Origin: Symbiodinium microadriaticum
Lineage: Eukaryota; Sar; Dinophyceae; Suessiales; Symbiodiniaceae
Assembly: GCA_001939145.1 (NCBI GenBank)
Contig: LSRX01000432.1
Coordinates: 365,619 to 429,618, forward strand
DNA length: 64,000 nt
Direction: 5' to 3'
The translations under genes and the position numbers were made by a program. The notes under the pieces are model-generated. The model was not told the DNA's origin, did not search any database, and saw only the letters and a program-made list of their open reading frames with translations. Shown piece after piece: positions 40,801-53,399 of this stretch (position 1 is its first letter; each line of letters begins with the position of its first letter).

Positions 40801-41387
40801 ACAATTCACGAGCATGACCCGCTGCTCACAGAACCGATTGTGCCGAGCAGGAGCGTTGGCACACTTTGCGTGCCATACGATGGGCAGATGCTCGATCCGA
40901 GGCAACCGGAGCCTGGATGCACGGAGGGGCGGGGGAAGATTGAGGCCAAAGGCAGCATGCATCAGATATCTGGCAGAAGACGGCTCCACTAGTCACTGCC
41001 AGTAGTGTTCTTGCCCGCCAACGGTCGGTCGTGAATAGTCCTTTCCGTGCAGATCTTTTTGAATCGTGCATGCTCGGCATCGAGACCAAATGGACAAAGA
41101 CGAAAGGTTGGTGCAGGTTCAGGCTGGTTGCAGGGACAAGGGAGATCGCAGGCCGCAAAGCCTAGAGTCTAGTCTACTTGAGAAACATGGGTCGAGACGA
41201 GAGACTCCCACGACGCCGGGACTCGTACGCGGGTCTTCATGGTTTCCTTTTCTGGGGCGCCATGTCGATGCCAAAATCGAAACAGGGCAAAATGCAACAT
41301 GCAGTACTGTGAAATTTTGCATTTGGGCTGCATGGGAAAGACACCGTCTTATGATGGATTCGATGGTGATGTGAGGACCTCCGTCTG
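37821..41387. other. Unassigned region downstream of the sedolisin exon
   Basis: Frames at 38148-38567 (139 codons, ends VGTDFLP), 39700-39830 (acidic EMNEETMDEEGPP) and 40511-40756 (hydrophobic, Gly/Leu/Ala-rich) are the most protein-like but show no sedolisin motif. Nothing firm is called. Confidence 0.4.
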
Positions 41388-41558
41388 GTGGCGGAACAGT
41401 TCAGCTGCAGTCGCAACGCCCTTGAGCAGGTGCGTCAACACGGCCAGTCAACTTCGCGCAGTACTCAGGCCGAGATGGCAAACGAGATTTCTACCCCAGC
41501 CGCGTCCTCGCCAGCCAACATGGGTGGCAATGACATGCCAGTGGTCCAGGCTTCGTCC

Positions 41559-41590
<32 letters not shown>

Positions 41591-42305
41591 CGACGACGGC
41601 AACATACAACAACATACAACGACATACAACAACGACGACGACAACAACAGGGATTCCGTGCCTGGGGCATCGATATTGAGATGCCTGCAGCTCCGCATGC
41701 AGTGCCTTAGCAGACTTCCGACGCTTTTTACCGGCGCCAACTCCACAGGCACAAACCAGTGGACATTGATTCCGTGCCACCTGCCTTCTTGCGTGGAAGA
41801 TCATGCCCACCACACCGTCTGGTCTGTGACGCCGCAGTCAGGGAGCCCGCGGCGTTTGCCAATCGGATGTCAATCAAGCATATATCTGTGCATCCTTTCG
41901 TACATGGACTTTCAAGTCCTCGTCAAACCATGGCCATCTTCGGCAATCCTGGTGAGCTCGCGGCGATGCAAGCTTGCCATCGCGATCCTGAAGCCGGGGC
42001 GAAGCGGGGAAGCTTGGTTCACCCGACTCTGCCGCGCAATGGTAGTGGAGGATCTACCGTCGGGACGGTACCTTTTATTTGAAAGATGCACGGGCTGTTT
42101 GAGTGCATTCCTGTTACTCACCGTTACTTTTGCGCATTTTGGCATATCAATAGCCGAAGTTTGTGTACACACGCACGAGAAAGCCAAACCATACGATTTT
42201 GACAGCTGTCAGTTTCAACGCCAATGCAGTGTAGGCTGCATGAAGCAAAGACTTTTGTCACAGGGCAAAGACGCTGAGAGCCTTCCGTCATGTCTGCAGG
42301 CCTGA
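41388..42305 (+). CDS. Open frame of 305 codons crossing a CAA/CAC repeat, doubtful
   Basis: The frame spans the microsatellite at 41563-41651 (Thr/Asn/Asp strings) and ends at TGA 42303. The part after the repeat is Cys/Ser/Leu-rich with no domain. A shorter overlapping frame at 41759-42082 (HISVHPFVHGLSSPRQTM) looks at least as protein-like. Either, both or neither may be real. Confidence 0.2.
41563..41651. repeat. (CAC)n/(CAA)n/(GAC)n trinucleotide repeat
   Basis: ACC, AAC, GAC and ACAACAT triplets fill about 90 bases. Confidence 0.9.
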
Positions 42306-44950
42306 CACTTAGTCGGTCGCATCTTCGACACTCGGCCCTTGTAGAAGCCATGCAAATTCAAGGCGGCTGACGATGCATCTGAAACCGAAAGCGCGAGAGA
42401 GGCTTGAAGTTCAGAGCCACCATGAACTTGAAAGTTTCATTGAACATGTGTGACTTGAGCGACTGACGCCTGCTTCGTTGCCAGGGTAGTGCATTTCCAG
42501 ATTCTGAAGGACCGCGCGGGACCTGTGGAACGGTGCTCAACGTGAGAAATGGTGCATGCATTGGAGGCATCGGATACACGGAAGAGGAGTTTGCGAAGCT
42601 TGATCCAGAGGACCACCTGTGAGGCAGTCAGGGTCCCTTATTGCCTCGAAACGTCGTCAATAGGACCAACTGGCGCTGCAAGCTGCTGGCGACGATCAAG
42701 AGGCCAAGCTGGCAGCAAAACCTATCTTGCTCGCGGGAGCAAGAAGCACAGAAAAAACAACAAACCTGAGGCGAGCATGTCTGCGGCATTCACGAAGCTG
42801 GTGAATGCTCTCATCGTTAGGAACTTGAACGAGCTTGACTCGTGCTTTCTTGCTTACCGTTCTTGTGCACAATGACTCCGTCCATAGTCAGTTGCGTCCG
42901 AGATCCTTAGGCGGAAGAGCGCTACGAGGTCGCGCTGCAAGCGTGCGACGAGCGCGAGTCCCAGCCGGCGACTGTCCAGATGAATTGCTGCAAGGATACG
43001 GTATTGAACAACAGTAGCGAGGTATCTACCAGTGGACAGTGACCTCACAGATCAAGTGCTTCACCTCTACCTCAAGAGCCAAGGGCTGAGCAAGTTGCAT
43101 TGCCGTTGCGGTGTGGGGTTTGAGTATTGCAGTTGCTGCAGCGAGTCAACGGGATCGGCTTCCGAATCACTGAGGTTCTCACCAGCAACCCCCATCTGGC
43201 TCGCACGATTCTGCCGTGCATCGTGAGCTCTTGGACCACGAGCAGGGTCCTGAGAAACCCTTGGGCAGAACATGTAGTGTCGGTGGCAGCGACAGAGTTT
43301 CGAAGGCACCACATGCACTGTGAGTGAGGTGCATGTACCGAGTGAAGGGCCACACGCTGGCAGCGCAACTAACTCTGGATAGGCCTCGCATGACGGAAGT
43401 CCTAGGCTTTTCCAGCCATTCTTGTCTCGGATATAGCACAGAGGTATAAACGTTGGGATGTCGATACGGCAGTGCAGACTCTTTCCATGTGTCTTCATCG
43501 CCAAGAGCTGAGATCACGTGTCCTTTTGCAGAGCCTGACCCAACATAGATTGACTCCAAGGCATTGAGACTGAGCCAAGTGCAGACAGCAATGAGGCCAA
43601 GTAAGATTGTAGGGCAGGTCAGGATACTTGCAGAATGGCTTGTGACGGCCCATGCGTCAGGCTGGGCGAGCTGCAGCATTGAAGCAGGAGACTGCTTTCA
43701 GCCGATCTGCAGAGTCAAACATGTTTCGCAGAACAAGCTGTTCCGTGGGGCCATTGGGGGCGGTGCGAGCGGCGTGGTGGATTGCTACATCACAGAGATG
43801 CTCTTTGGCAAGCAAGGGGCGGGGCGCGGGTGGTGGCGGAGGGCGGTGGGCGACGGTGGACGGCGGTTGGGGCCGAGTGAGTGTACTCGCTGGAAGCAGC
43901 AACACCAAAATCCCAAACTAAGTGATCCCCAACCTCCAGCCTTGGCTTCAACGATTCCTCCGCATGTTACGCCTCTTCCCTCCAAGGCCTCCCCTCATGT
44001 CCGTCCTCTGAGTTTTGTCCGTGCATGTCGGCTGCTTTCAGCAGCCATCTCGGTTTGCTTGCACTCTGCTGCCACATTTCGGCTGTTACTTTCATCTGGT
44101 CGGTGTTGCTGTCCTTCAGTTTTCAATTGCGACAGTCTCGTTAATAGCTTTGGTGCAGCTTCACGTTCCCAAACCAGTAAAGGGTGACCATGTCGCTGGC
44201 ATGTCCACTATTTCCATCGCCTCTGCTGGGTTGCTGCCGCGTCTCTGTTTCGATCCGCACATTTTTTGGCTCCGAAACTCAGCAGAACCCAACAGCTGCG
44301 AGCTTGCCGGTATCAGCTTGTCTCGAATTACGTCTTCTTGCCAGGAGCTTCGCAGGATCTTGCAAAGGTGCACTCCTCGGGGGTTTGTTTGGCAAGCCAA
44401 CACAGCACTGTACGGGGTCGCGCTGCAGGATGGTTTCATTCGAGAAGATCCTGCAAGTCTCCGACGGACGCTGGCAAGTGTGGCAGGACACCGTGCACTT
44501 CAGCTTCATGTTTCCTGCTGGCTATGGCACGCTCTGTTATTCCAAACCAGGAGATAGAGGACATGAGCAAGATGCAGGCAAAGTGAATCCTTGTGGTTCT
44601 GTCGCAGGTTATTCTCATTGTGAGGTCGTCGCGAGGGGCAGTTGTGGCAAACCCGTAACATGCACAGGCATTTCAAGGGTAGGGCCGGCTGAAGGAAGGA
44701 TGTTTAGAGAGAGGTGTGTCGTTGCAAGGCTGCAGATGATACTGTTTGGGAAACAACCTGAGAAGTACCCTTTCCAAGAAGATCATCGGCAGCCTCTGTT
44801 TGAGATTTTCGCGTCGGCGAACATTCGACGCTACTTTCGGTTGTGGGTATAGGATAAGAGTATGTTACGGCTCAACCGGCTTTCTCTCCTTTGAGCTTCA
44901 GGATGTCTACGATTTTTCTAGTTCCGCTCGAGGGATTCTATGGTTAATCT
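42306..44950. other. Unassigned region, possible exons near 44.2-44.85 kb
   Basis: A 222-codon plus-strand frame at 44184-44852 contains QVSDGRWQVWQDTVHF and FGKQPEKYPFQEDHRQPLFE, both protein-like, upstream of a better exon candidate at 44951. 42306-44180 shows no supported gene. Confidence 0.4.
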
Positions 44951-45274
44951 GCCAGACCTCTCTTTGACACCCTCTGCACTGCACTTGTGACTGCGGTCTT
45001 AGATGAATTCGGAAATGGGCATGGATATGCTACGCAGGTTGGAGAGGCTGTGGAGCATCTTCTGTCCTTGCAGCAGCATGACATGGCTCGCACACTCGTT
45101 CTGAGCTTGGTCAATCAGCAGATGAAGCAAATCCAGCAGCTGCAGCATCCAGACTTTGCGGCACCTTGTCGAGGCCCAGATGTATGGCATGACAGATCCC
45201 TTGCACTCCCTGGAACTGTCAAGATTGCACTATTTGTTCACTACGTGGCTTGGCAGCATGGCACTGCTTCGTGA
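44951..45274 (+). CDS. Exon-like block of an unrecognised protein
   Basis: After a CAG at about 44950 the frame reads LFDTLCTALVTAVLDEFGNG, then a long amphipathic stretch (VEHLLSLQQHDMARTLVLSL and QQMKQIQQLQHPDF), and ends at TGA 45272. Composition (alternating Leu/Val/Ala with charged residues) is strongly protein-like for over 100 residues. No family is recognised. It may join the candidate frame at 44184-44852. Confidence 0.4.
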   Translation, partial: ARPLFDTLCTALVTAVLDEFGNGHGYATQVGEAVEHLLSLQQHDMARTLVLSLVNQQMKQIQQLQHPDFAAPCRGPDVWHDRSLALPGTVKIALFVHYVAWQHGTAS

Positions 45275-47770
45275 ATCCGGTAGCATGTGTCTAGTTTGCC
45301 TACATTGATGCGCGAAGGATTGCACTGTTGTTGTGAGTGATGGTTTCTTGAAAGAAGCAGCATCGTCTGTCTGCCGACGTATTTGCATCATTCCAGGAAG
45401 CATGACAAGACGAATGCGGTCAACAGGCACGGTGTGAGAGAAGTGATCCTAGCCACCTTGTGTCCGCTTGCCGAAGGAGCTTTGATGGTTTCTTTGCTGT
45501 CGTAAACGAATCCACGTGATGACATAGCTTTGCAGCTCAAGCCGTCGCCCTGATGGCAAGAGCAACAGCAGATAGTGAACCGGAAGTCCACCTTTGAAGC
45601 CAGAAGCTTGGAACCGCAGAGATGCCCTGAAAATATTCGGGCAAAGCGGACTCCGCGGCTATAAGAGCAAAGATTGATGGAGCCTTGCTTAGCAATGCTT
45701 GCAAGGTCCAACAACACCATTGGACGATTTGATGCTTAGACAGTGGCTTGTCTCAATCTGGGTAGTCGTCGCTGCATGGTCCCGCTACTGACTAGTTGTA
45801 ACAGATCCTTGCCATGCCGCAGGGAGGTGTGTTACCGTTTGCGTCGTTTCCGCTGCTGTGAGGCTGCAAGATTTGTGCACGACTCGGATTGGGTTACACG
45901 GGGCCAAGCCCAAGTCTAGCTTAGCCGCTTAGACATTGCTTAGCCTTTGAGCGGTTAAGCTCTCAACGACTCGCTGGCTCGATGTCGAGACAGGGTTGTT
46001 GCCACAGCCACAACAGGGCGGAGCAGCCGTACATAAAATCGAAACAAGCGCAGACTTCAGATTGGAAGCCAGAGGAACGAATGTCACTTCCTGCTGCGTT
46101 TTGCGACTATCTCAGGCGACACGTTGGCATCGCACTGTCGCTTCTGGTTTTTGGACTCGAGCGACACATGGCTGCAGCATGCACGTAGGTATCAGCGCAA
46201 AGGCATATCGCCAGAATGGCGAGGGCAACACGGACCATGCCCGAAGCTACTCAGGTGCCGCAACTGGCAATGCAGATGACTTCGAGGCCGAGGATATGCA
46301 CAGAGACTGGGTTCAACATAGAGCAGATGAGCATTGTGCTTATGTCAGTCGAATACGATCTCATTTCTGGGTTGGCAGGTGCGTATGTTTCCGGTGCGTG
46401 GTCTAAGCTTGTTGGGATCGAAGGTCGCACACCGTGAACTCTAGAAAGTTGTACTGAGTCCAGAGTCTGTGACGATTCGAGGCGAGTGCTTATCCTTGAT
46501 CCAAAGAACGGCCGGTCTCAAGGACAGGCTCGGAATCAGGACTGTGCCCTCCCAGCAAGAGGTGTGCTCTTGTTTTGCTTGTCGACGAAATCTGGTCCAG
46601 ATGGTATTGGCTTTCCGTGAGGCGCATCAAGAAGGCACGCTTTTTCAAAAAGCGCTGGTGGTTTCGATTGGTTCAGGCCTCAGAATGTATATTTCAGATT
46701 GGAGGCCGGTTATTCGCAGCAGGGAATCCACAGAAGCCCTTCATCTGAGAACCCGAGAAGTACACCGTCACTGCACAAGAGCTCAAGGACCTTCGAACGG
46801 TTTTCGCGCCGTGATGATGCATAGCGCTAGCTCAACATTCGTTGCCCTCTGGAGGACATGGGTGTTCCAGCAGAGATGGTGTCTCCCGGCCGCAGCCAGT
46901 ACCCTGCAACTTGAAGCCACAGACCGTGCACGTATGTCTCGTGCCATACCTTAAAGGGTGTCCTTTCGCTCAACAGGCGCGGCTACGATGGAAAGATGCC
47001 ATCGGAGGCAGGCTGAATCATTGAGACAACGAGCTCAAAATGCTAGTGACCAAACTGCCGGTACTCGGATAGCTCTTCTCAGCGTTCAGTTGCAGGCAGC
47101 CTCGTTTTCGTTCCGGCGTGACATCACCGACATCCACCACTAATGACATTGTGTTGGGCGCAGGTCCTTGAAGCGCTGCAGCTTTTGAAGGAGCCGCCCT
47201 CTCAGAGGGCGGGTCAACTTCGTGTGCTGGGATGCACTCGTTCTGACAAACATCCTACTTGTAGTGACGCTGGCAGGTATGGGAATGCCGCCAGTCTGCA
47301 TTCCACCGTTAGCAATTGGATGGTGTGCATGCACACCTCTCCGGGGAAGCCACCAAACCTCGGCGGGCAGCTCAAGATCGACGATGTCATATCGATACCG
47401 ATACCCGTTTGCATGAGAAGTCCTGAGGTGCAGCTATGTCTGAGCTTTGGAGCAACCTCTTCAGAATGTCTCCAAGAAACGTCGACGAATTGCTTCAGCA
47501 CGATCATCACGGGTGCGTGCCAAAGGCGCAGACTCTGACTGTTTGTCTTCTTTCAATCCGGAGTGGGGTGTTTGCTTTGCTATGCTACTAGGTCATAGCG
47601 ATTGCTGCAGCTCATGTGCGACTCTGGCGTGATCTTGCCAGCGGAAATCTTCCCAGTCAGGGAGCAAGTTTAGAGGGTGCTCAGCTCAGTGCGTGGTGCT
47701 GAAAAACAAGTTGAAACACGTAGTAGTGCGAGATTCTTTGTCGATTCTGGTGGCGATCTTGACTCCGCAG
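45275..47770. other. Unassigned region, possible 5' exons of the glycosyltransferase gene
   Basis: Near 47565-47650, NPEWGVCFAMLLGH in one frame and VRLWRDLASGNLPSQ in another resemble the GT25 segment that precedes the EDD motif (G-x-x-x-x-x-x-x-H...LW), but are separated by about 19 bases that do not fit an intron, so one may be damaged. Other frames (46469-46954, 47143-47538) show nothing recognisable. Confidence 0.35.
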
Positions 47771-48310
47771 GTGACTCGGACCCCTGGTATCTCGTCATGG
47801 AGGACGACGTGGTCTTTTGCCCTGGCTGGCATGAGCGTATGCAGCGAGAACTCCCCATGGCTCCAGCTGACGCCGAGGAAAGCTCAGCTCCAACCCAAAG
47901 CGAGCCCAGAGCTCTCAGAGATTCTCAGAGTCTTCTGACAGGTGATCAAGCTCTTCTTTTTCGGGCACTGGCGTGAGGAAGACCAGGCGCAAGCCATCTC
48001 TTAGTCTGTTTTTGGAAGGCTGGACTTCGGGCGTTGCTTGCAGGTGGGCAACAGCTCCTTGCCAGGGCCCTTTCTGGAGGCCAAGGATCCGTTGCGTGGC
48101 TGGGACCTGGTGACGTCGGCCTTGTACGAGCTTCTGCACGGCGCATCGCGGTGGCACAGAGCGCAGGCATGAAAATGCTGTTTGCTCTGTGTTTGCATGT
48201 GAGCTCGAGGCTGGTTGGTCCAAAGTTCCGGCAGCAGGATTTTATGCCGGAACGCAGGCATACCTCATCCGCCCATCTGGCGCTCGAAAGCTGCTGGAAT
48301 TTCGGACCAC
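47771..48310 (+). CDS. GT25-type glycosyltransferase exons (partial gene)
   Basis: Three pieces follow the order of the GT25 (LPS/collagen galactosyltransferase) family. From 47771, after CCGCAG, DPWYLVMEDDVVFCPGWHER carries the EDDV metal/sugar-nucleotide motif. From 47942, after TGACAG, VIKLFFFGHWREED fits the beta-strand preceding the LG motif. At 48237-48300, GFYAGTQAYLIRPSGARKLL matches the family's G-T-x-A-Y-L-I-x-x-x-G-A-x-K-L-L block. A fourth block from 48044 (FLEAKDPLRGWDLVTSALYE) may be an exon or intervening sequence. Exon ends after the first piece are uncertain. Such enzymes act on glycoproteins or glycolipids in the secretory pathway; the substrate here cannot be inferred. Neither start nor stop is identified, and a pseudogene is possible. 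Confidence 0.55.
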
Positions 48311-49966
48311 AACAGTAGGACAAAAAGTATGCTTGAACTTGCTGCGGTTGATTGGGGACATGGGGCTACGCACCCGGAGCCAAGGAGAATATCCGTGGCA
48401 AGCCTTTCCAGGACATCGACATGACAATGATGAGTAGCGAGTCTGCGCGGCAAGAAGCATAACTAGGCATTAGAGCATTGGCATTAGAGTCATCCGTAGT
48501 GGCTGTCCGAACGAGGTGAAAAACTATGTGTGGCGCAGGGTGTTGGTGAGAGATCGACCCGACGACCCGAAGCCAGTGAGCCTCTTGCAGACAGTCCCAA
48601 CATGCAATGCTGAGCCGCCGAAAGATCAGTTCCGATGAATGTCGGAACCTGTCCGAGCTCGAAGAAATCTGCCGCAAGAGTCGCCGCAATCTGGTAAGTC
48701 CACGGAGCATTCCACTTATGTACAACAGCCGTGTTACAGTCGCCGGCATCTGCGGCAACTTTCGCTCCTTGCTGCTGGAAGATGTAGTTTCACATGCTGT
48801 GAGTTGGGCAGGGAATCCTGTGGATTACAAGAAGCTGCAGCATGGCTCATACCCTGCCTTGTGCTTTAGCCGGCACTGCCCGGCTCTTTGTCTTCATCTT
48901 TTGGCAGGCTGCTGTCACTGCCACCTTCACAAGCAGTCTCGTTTGCACTGCAGCTCCTGGATATGCCGCACACCTAAGTACCAAACTTGTGCTTTCCACG
49001 GATGGCATGACTAGCTAAGCAGTCCAAAATCCGTTCACAACTCAGGTTCGATGTCATTCAGCACCGAGCTCTTCTCTGCCAGATGCTCTTGAAACAACTT
49101 CAGTCCTGGTTGACGCCTGGGGAGGCGCTGGCGTTCACAGAGTACAAGACTGATCCTGTTATATCCTGCTGTCCTGTCCATTGGCGCGCGAGGAAGAGCG
49201 CTTGCGAGTACTGTTGGCATCGCTGCAACTTCTGGGTGAAGTTAGTGAGACGATGCGGCCACATTTTCTGAAACTCCTCAGGACGAAGAGTGCACAGGGG
49301 CACAGGCTGCTCTGATGGTGAACATGTGGCATCCCCTTGCAGGAAACCGGAACTCATCGTCGAAAGCCTGCTCATGAATGCGTCGTTCTCTTACTTTCGT
49401 GGTCGGCAAGTGCAGGACAAGACACTGCTTGCCAGATTCTCAGGCGCGTCGACCTGCTGAAGAAATTCCTCGAAGATTTTCCAGAGCCAGGCACCTACAA
49501 AGGATGCGCCGAGTGCAGACCTTGCCCGTGTCGTAGCGTACCATAGCAGGCATAGCGGAAGCAAAGGTACCGGCACGACGAACTCATTCTGCGGTACGCA
49601 CGGAAAGCTTTGGCGCTGCAGTCTTCTCAGACTCCGGCTGCTTGACTGCATCTGGTGAGTGATTCGTTACGTTTGCTCAAGCTTCAGTAGGCCGTGTCAG
49701 CTTCTGTGACCGTCAACCCAACGAGACTCATCAACAAGAAACAGGAACCATTATGCTTGGCAGGTCCTTTGCAGCTGACGTGTGCCATGCCACCGAAACT
49801 GGCTTGCAAAGTCTGAGGTTCTGACAGAAGACGCAGTCGAGGTGGCGGTCGCCTTCAGCGTGGCATGATGGGAAGCCACAGAGAATACAGAGTGCTGGAC
49901 AGGAAGACGAGAACGACGCGGAGACAAGGCACAATGTTCAGCGCACAGACGGCGGTCTCTTAGGGA
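48311..49966. other. Unassigned region, possible 3' exons of the glycosyltransferase gene
   Basis: LELAAVDWGHGA near 48335 in a second frame could be the family's downstream VDW/VD segment. Beyond 48430 no motif was recognised. Confidence 0.3.
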
Positions 49967-50533
49967 GTGGATGGTGAAGTGTGCAACGCATGGCTAGTGC
50001 AGTACTTGCAAAGAGCATGCCAATTGCCAGATTGGAAGCTGCTGCTTCCCCTGGTCACAGAGCACATCAGGCAAAACGCAGCACGAGTGTTTGTGTTTGA
50101 TTGGTTTCTCGTCGTTTGCATTGCGCAGCTCAGAAAAGTGCTTGAACCATTGTTGGAGGCTGAGGATGAAGGCCTTGGCGGTCCATGGTGCCTCACTGGT
50201 TCCTCTCGGAAGGCCGGTAAGGAGGAAGCCACGAGTGAGCCTATAGAGACTGTGCGAACAGGACTTGGAAATTCGAAGGAGGCATCACTTCGAAGAGGCT
50301 CAGGGGCCTCTGCTCCGTGCCTGCTGGCCCCGGTGCAGATGTCCCGCTCCTCTCAGGCACCCAACAGTGGTCTGACAGAACGGATCCTCGAGCCGCTCGG
50401 CTTGCGCTTGCGGGGGACCATGTCTGCGGGAACCAACTCCGGCAGGCTGTGCTCCGACAGCCCCGACAACGCTGCAGCATGCTTCGCTCTTACACTCAAA
50501 CGCACCCTAACGCTCCATGCACCAAGAAGCTGA
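49967..50533 (+). CDS. Exon-like open frame, unknown protein
   Basis: 188 codons open on the plus strand. Residues 8-66 are strongly helical and protein-like (LPDWKLLLPLVTEHIRQNAA, then QLRKVLEPLLEAEDEGLGG); the rest is Ser/Gly/Arg-rich. No family is recognised. The end is probably not the true one, since the sequence quality as protein falls after about residue 70. Confidence 0.3.
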   Translation: MDGEVCNAWLVQYLQRACQLPDWKLLLPLVTEHIRQNAARVFVFDWFLVVCIAQLRKVLEPLLEAEDEGLGGPWCLTGSSRKAGKEEATSEPIETVRTGLGNSKEASLRRGSGASAPCLLAPVQMSRSSQAPNSGLTERILEPLGLRLRGTMSAGTNSGRLCSDSPDNAAACFALTLKRTLTLHAPRS

Positions 50534-51435
50534 TTTCGCAGATTACTTCTGGCTGCGCAAAGGTTTCCACATTTGTGACGAGCTTTCCCTTCGACTGTAT
50601 GCATTGCACTCGGTTTTTTGCAGTTGCCCAGGGCAAGTGAGTTGCGAGGTAAGATGTTGCATTGACTCAGAAAGGACCTTACGCCAAAGTCCGGTCCAGG
50701 GAAGACGCTGGCCACTGCAACACCGTGGCAGCTTGGGTCCTGTTTGCCAATTTCCGACTCGCTTTAGGAGCGAACTTTGTTTCTGCCACGAGGCCTGGCA
50801 CCCCTCTAACATCTGTCCGGCTCCTGACGTGAGCGAGCTCGGGTTGCACATCCTGGGCATAAACGGAAAGAAACATCCAGCGCCAGCTTCTTCATTGGGT
50901 TCCGTGAAGGTTTTTGATTCGACGATTGCTGAGCTATCTCCAAGGAAAGCCTTGGACTAAGAGTTTGCTACATCAAGGCAGCGATATGGCAATGCACCAT
51001 GCTTGCCAGCATATCAGGTTTGCAGGTGCCGGGGCAGAGGCGCGATGAATTGTCCAAGAGTGGTGCTACTTGCTGAAGCATTCTGGATCAGCTGGATCGC
51101 GAAGATTCGAGAAGCGCAGAACAGGGGTTGAATGTTTCGAAGACGCGCAAGAACGATCCTGAATGCTGTGAAGAGGTTCAGCTGAAGCTCGAGAGAAGTC
51201 TGAAGAATCTCGACTTCATACCACGTCTGTGGCATGCCTGAAACTCAGCTTGGCTGTGTATCAGCCAACATCGGCCACGGATTTGGCAACGCGTTTGCAC
51301 ATGGCATTCCAGCTTAGCTCTGAGGAGCTCCAGCCGGACAACAAAACAAGCTGTTTGCAATGACGCAATCGGAGTAGCGACCTTGCTCAGGTCAGCGGTC
51401 GCAAGGCCTCACGGGAGAAACCTTGTTGCATCGAC

Positions 51436-51822
51436 ATGTCTGTGTGCTTCTTGTGCTATGCACCGACGAGCCGCTTGATGGCTCGGTTTTTGAGGGGACA
51501 GACTCTACACGTTGATTCATCCAACGCAGTGTACAGTGCTCAAGACCGCAGATTGCTTTGTTCGCAAGCGATGGCGGACATAGATTGGAGCCTTGGCGAG
51601 TTAATCTGCATGCATTTGTTGGCTCGAATCGCCCTGGCTGTGCGGCTGGGTATTGAACTTGCTGCTTGCTGGCGCCTTGCTGTTCTAAGGGATGGTGACT
51701 ATTTCGACCTGCCAAAGGACAAGTTTAATGCGATGACAGCAGGCCAGCGACTGGATCATTTCGCGAAGAGGATAGTGAAGCATGGGAGACTCGGATGCAA
51801 AGGATCAGATGAGGAGAAGTGA
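51436..51822 (+). CDS. Exon-like open frame, unknown protein
   Basis: 128 codons. The last 50 residues are the most convincing (LRDGDYFDLPKDKFNAMTAG, then RLDHFAKRIVKHGRL). No domain is recognised. 51000-51435 and 51823-52740 hold no supported gene; a (CA)9 repeat lies at 52362-52380. Confidence 0.3.
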   Translation: MSVCFLCYAPTSRLMARFLRGQTLHVDSSNAVYSAQDRRLLCSQAMADIDWSLGELICMHLLARIALAVRLGIELAACWRLAVLRDGDYFDLPKDKFNAMTAGQRLDHFAKRIVKHGRLGCKGSDEEK

Positions 51823-52744
51823 CGCTTGTCTTCGGACGGACTGATCCACCGCATTCCCTTGTGTCAAGCTCTTTCCAAACCTAATAGACGCACAACAACC
51901 CTTAGCAAGCCGAAATTAATGACCAGTCATCTTCAGCTGAGCAAGCTTCTGCGGTGAGAAGCACTAACCGAGGATGGAACGACCTTCACTTGTCTACAGG
52001 CTCGACATACAAATCGGGCGAACGTTTGTGTCGACGCGGAAGCAGGTCACATCCGCCTTGGAAGCCACTCACGCATTGCTGATGCTGCTGGTTGACAGTG
52101 CATACTACTAGCCGTGGTGCCATACGCAAAACAAACTCGAGAGTTCGGTGAGAACTTGCAATCGGTGGAAGCTAAGGCGAAACCCACACCCCTCAAGTCA
52201 AAGTGGTCCATGGCCAATGTACAAAAATGTTCAAAAGAACCCTTTGTTGGGAAGTGCGTTCATGCAAGGGCAAAGAACCCAACGGTGCACTCTGCTCGCA
52301 CCGTGTAGCAAGCGTGTCACAGATCAGACCGTTGCCTGTAGACCGTGACCAAACACAAACGCACACACACACACACACAGAGAGACTGACAAGAGCAGTG
52401 CAAACCGGCAACAAGGACCCTGCACTGCAACTTCGCTCCAAACAGCAGAAATCTTCAGTAACAGTGCTGCCTGTGGTACGGCGTCCTGCCTGTGGTACGG
52501 CGGGCTGCAAACAGAACAGACGTTTGCGACAGGTTTCACATAACAATGCTCCTGGCGAACTACGGCGGCAACGTTGCAGCAAAGACTAGTTGAGCCTGCT
52601 CGCCTTGCGAACAGGACCATGCCTCGTTTCCGGCTGCACAACCAAGGGTATTTCATCCTGATTGCATTGATGCCAAGGCTTCCGCAAACCAGTCAAGGGC
52701 AAGGGTATGGGGAGACCACCATCTTACTGCTCCCGTTTCTCCGA

Positions 52745-52905
52745 TGCTGCATATGCTGGCAAGGCCGTCCGATCTGCCTACTTATGACTACTCCGTCCTC
52801 CTCTTCGCGAAGCTGCTGGTGAAGCCCTCTGAGCAGTATCAATCGATCGCATCGAGGCTGCACGAAATCATCCAAGCAAATAACTGCCGACCAGGTTTGG
52901 CAGCA
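52745..52905 (+). CDS. Exon-like block, unknown protein
   Basis: One frame reads LPTYDYSVLLFAKLLVKPSE followed by QYQSIASRLHEIIQANNCRP and ends at CAG/G, a splice-like boundary. It is strongly protein-like over 50 residues and not assigned. A second block at 53110-53250 (VANALVGALAICKACLTEGS) may be the next exon. Confidence 0.35.
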
Positions 52906-53399
52906 CCTGGCTGAAGCTTTTGGGTGCCGACAGGGGCCGTTGAGTGGGATGACCTTTCCAAACAATTGGATGCAACCTGGATTGATCTTACCAGCAATGA
53001 TGTTGTTGATTGTGCGCATACCAGAAACTGGCGGACACGCCCGACGATTTGAAGACGAGGTATCGTCTCTCCAAGGGTACGTTGAAGTACTCATGCTTGC
53101 CTCAGCTGGGTGGAACCAAAAGAAACGTTGCTCGTCGCCTCGCATGTTGCGAACGCTTTGGTAGGTGCACTTGCCATTTGCAAGGCGTGCCTGACAGAGG
53201 GCAGCTCCGCTACAGCTGAGGTCGTAGACAACGTGGTTCACTGGCTCTTCTTCATCACCGGTTGGGGCTTCCTGCTTTGTCCCTGGTACAGTTTCTACTG
53301 CATCAGAGCAACTGGGCGAAACTCCCAGCCTTGCGTCTACCCTCTGACTGCGCAAGCGCATTCTTCAGGCTTCACGCGTGAAGCATGCTTGCACGGTTA

